NCBI RefSeq assembly: GCF_000306255.2
Contig: NZ_AKWY02000034.1
Span: 248,001 to 312,000 of the forward strand
Direction of reading: 5' to 3'
Length of the DNA: 64,000 bases
Source of the DNA: Leptospira noguchii serovar Panama str. CZ214
GTDB taxonomy: Bacteria > Spirochaetota > Leptospiria > Leptospirales > Leptospiraceae
The notes beneath the pieces are model-generated. The model saw only the letters and a list, made by a program, of their open reading frames with translations, was not told where the DNA came from and did not search any database. How positions within the stretch are numbered: position 1 is the first letter of the stretch; every line of letters starts with the position of its first letter. The translations under genes and the position numbers were made by a program. Positions 62,407 through 64,000 of this stretch are shown one piece after another.

Positions 62407-63744
62407 ATGAAAAAATATTATTTTATTCTAATATTCTTATCATCTTTAAATTGTTATAAGTTTGAAGAAAGTTTTTGGGATCCCCAAGGAACTTTCGGCT
62501 TGCTTAGAATTTTAGCTTCTGCTTTCAACGGTTATACAAATTTTATGTTAAATAAATATTCCGCCTTTCGATATGCAGGTACGGATACATATATTTCTTA
62601 TATTCGTAGGAATTTCGGTAGTTCGAACGATCCTAGAAATAGAATCGATCTGATCATTGCAAATGCGGATGGGACCGATATGATTCCTACAAATGTCCCG
62701 ATGGTAGGAGAACAAGTTACGAGTATGATCGGATTTGGATTCAATCCGATGAACTCTAACAATTACTCGATTCTTTTTGAAGTCAAAACCGTAGATTCTT
62801 CAGGTGTTTCTACTTACGAATATTATTATTGGACTGGTTCTGTACTTCCAAGGTCTGGATCTAAAATGACATTTACAAAAGTATCTACTTCGATTTCAGG
62901 AGAAAAAATTGTAGGCTTTGGAACGTATAACGTAGGTGCAACGGAGAAGGTGGTATTTTGTGAAGAACCTCCTTCCGGAGGTACAACTACTTGTTATAAC
63001 GTAGATAACGATTTTACCAATCGGGTTACAATTGCGGGTCCGATCAATACAAAATGTAATTACGTAATCAGAAATAATGCCGTAGGTTGGTGTGTGGATT
63101 CTCTGACTAGTCCCAGTTTTTCGTTTTATGCTACTGATGGAACGGCTAACGCATTTGGAGTATTGCCAGTAGGTTTGGTTGCAAATTACAAAACTGCTCC
63201 TTTTGATACGTTTTCTGGAAGCGATCATTTCGATATACAATCCGATTTTACTCAGTCGCATTACATTGAACATACGAACGATCTGGCCCGAATCACTACC
63301 ACCGCGGGGGATTTAACTTCGTTAGGTGGTCCACTTACTTCTCCTGGAAGTTCTAATCAGTCAACTGTTGCGGCTTCGGGTATTTTAGCTACAGATGTAA
63401 TCAATCCGGTCCGTTCTTTTAATGTTGGAGCTTCTACATTTTTATCATTTATTGCAACTCCTAATTCCTTGACGGCTCCGTCCGCTTATTTGTATCGAAG
63501 TATCAATATTGGAAGTTCTTGGGAAAAGATTGATCTAACCGGTTTGGATTTACCTGCTCTGGAATTTACGGAAGACCGGGCACCAAGTTATATGTCTGCG
63601 TTAGGCGTTTTTGGAACAAATTCTGGAACAGAAAAGTTGCATGTGTTTATCAATAAAAAAGGGTCCGGTTTGAGACGTTATGTTTCCACAAATAATGGGG
63701 TTAGTTGGGCTTTGCAGGAAACAATTCGGGTGACTTCCGAATAA
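62407..63744 (+). CDS. Large lipoprotein
   Basis: A 445-residue protein from ATG 62407, chosen over a TTG two codons earlier because AAGGA lies eight bases before it. The signal ends in ILIFLSSLNC, a lipoprotein site. The mature part is Gly/Ser/Thr-rich with strand-like repeats and a few Cys; late motifs FLSFIATPNSL, SWEKIDLTGLDLP and RRYVSTNNGVSWALQE resemble sialidase-like BNR/Asp-box propellers (SxxxGxSW). The role is unknown and surface exposure is possible. Confidence 0.7.
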   Translation: MKKYYFILIFLSSLNCYKFEESFWDPQGTFGLLRILASAFNGYTNFMLNKYSAFRYAGTDTYISYIRRNFGSSNDPRNRIDLIIANADGTDMIPTNVPMVGEQVTSMIGFGFNPMNSNNYSILFEVKTVDSSGVSTYEYYYWTGSVLPRSGSKMTFTKVSTSISGEKIVGFGTYNVGATEKVVFCEEPPSGGTTTCYNVDNDFTNRVTIAGPINTKCNYVIRNNAVGWCVDSLTSPSFSFYATDGTANAFGVLPVGLVANYKTAPFDTFSGSDHFDIQSDFTQSHYIEHTNDLARITTTAGDLTSLGGPLTSPGSSNQSTVAASGILATDVINPVRSFNVGASTFLSFIATPNSLTAPSAYLYRSINIGSSWEKIDLTGLDLPALEFTEDRAPSYMSALGVFGTNSGTEKLHVFINKKGSGLRRYVSTNNGVSWALQETIRVTSE

Positions 63745-63829
63745 AAAAAATCTATTTATTTAGAAAAAAAGCTTGTACTTTCGTTCGGATATTTGGAACA
63801 TTCATTCAACAATTTTTAAGGGTGTTTTC

Positions 63830-64000
63830 ATGCAAGAACAAGCTGCAAGGTTTAAGAGTCAGTTGGAGAGATATATTAATTACCGTGGTATCGATATTGT
63901 ATTACATCTCAAAGACGGTTCTCGTGTGGAATTGGATCGGAATCGTAAAATGGTAGGAGAACAAATCGTTTATTTTCCTTCTAAAAATCTGACCAGTGCG
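63830..64000 (+). CDS. Truncated hypothetical gene at the window edge
   Basis: Starts ATG 63830 after TAAGGGTGTTTTC. 57 codons are visible to the end of the window with no stop. The N-terminus MQEQAARFKSQLERYINYRG is followed by IDIVLHLKDGSRVELDRNRK and VYFPSKN. Family not recognised. It is the 5' part of a gene that continues beyond 64000. Confidence 0.65.
   Translation, partial: MQEQAARFKSQLERYINYRGIDIVLHLKDGSRVELDRNRKMVGEQIVYFPSKNLTSA

Overview
The window is AT-rich, uses many TTG starts and carries genus-typical Leptospira content: a TIGR04325-type (LIC12133 family) methyltransferase, rfbC-D-B-A in that order, a DASS symporter closing the O-antigen locus, Leptospira-style lipoproteins and an S6-SSB-S18-L9-DnaB operon. 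It is best read as a chromosome I segment of a pathogenic Leptospira of the L. interrogans group. The species is an inference from gene content; no database search was possible.

Region 1 (1-17293) is the 3' end of the lipopolysaccharide O-antigen (rfb) locus, all on the + strand. RfbA and RfbB would make dTDP-4-keto-6-deoxyglucose. RfbC and RfbD would turn it into dTDP-L-rhamnose, and the FdtA-like ketoisomerase plus the DegT aminotransferase could divert it to a dTDP-3-amino-3,6-dideoxyhexose. Seven putative glycosyltransferases and one methyltransferase would use such products. The locus is cut by intergenic repeats that look like module junctions. A sodium/anion symporter ends it.

Region 2 (17294-20980) is a repeat-rich spacer, a VapBC-like toxin-antitoxin pair and a CapA-type lipoprotein.

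Region 3 (20994-34878) is a dense housekeeping cluster: rpsF-ssb-rpsR-rplI-dnaB-aspS-phoH-pgpH-ybeY-recO and a small membrane protein, then argS-cinA and a beta-propeller-like protein. phoH has an in-frame amber codon. phoH and ybeY both lack an ATG, GTG or TTG start at the expected place.

Region 4 (34924-44139) holds a complete IS630-type element (1106 bp, TA target duplication, frameshifted transposase), an SBBP-repeat lipoprotein, and a minus-strand unit tpiA-secG-hypothetical-histidine kinase-response regulator. It ends with an exported hypothetical bracketed by inverted copies of a small palindromic repeat.

Region 5 (44244-53953) is an accessory island. It has an IS1595-like transposase with two overlapping accessory genes (one a degenerate HNH fold), two FRG-domain/lipoprotein pairs separated by a recurring GTTRRRYGGCGTTT-like motif, two very small ORFs, and a large protein with a PD-(D/E)XK nuclease motif. 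This is the best candidate for something undescribed.

Region 6 (54197-64000) returns to core metabolism with sdhCAB, an aldo/keto reductase overlapping a DUF309 gene, an alpha/beta hydrolase, an envelope protein, a large lipoprotein and a truncated gene at the window edge.

At least eight copies of a ~90-105 bp palindromic, TA-flanked MITE-like repeat, plus several older repeat families, occupy the intergenic spaces throughout. No tRNA, rRNA, CRISPR or replication origin was recognised.
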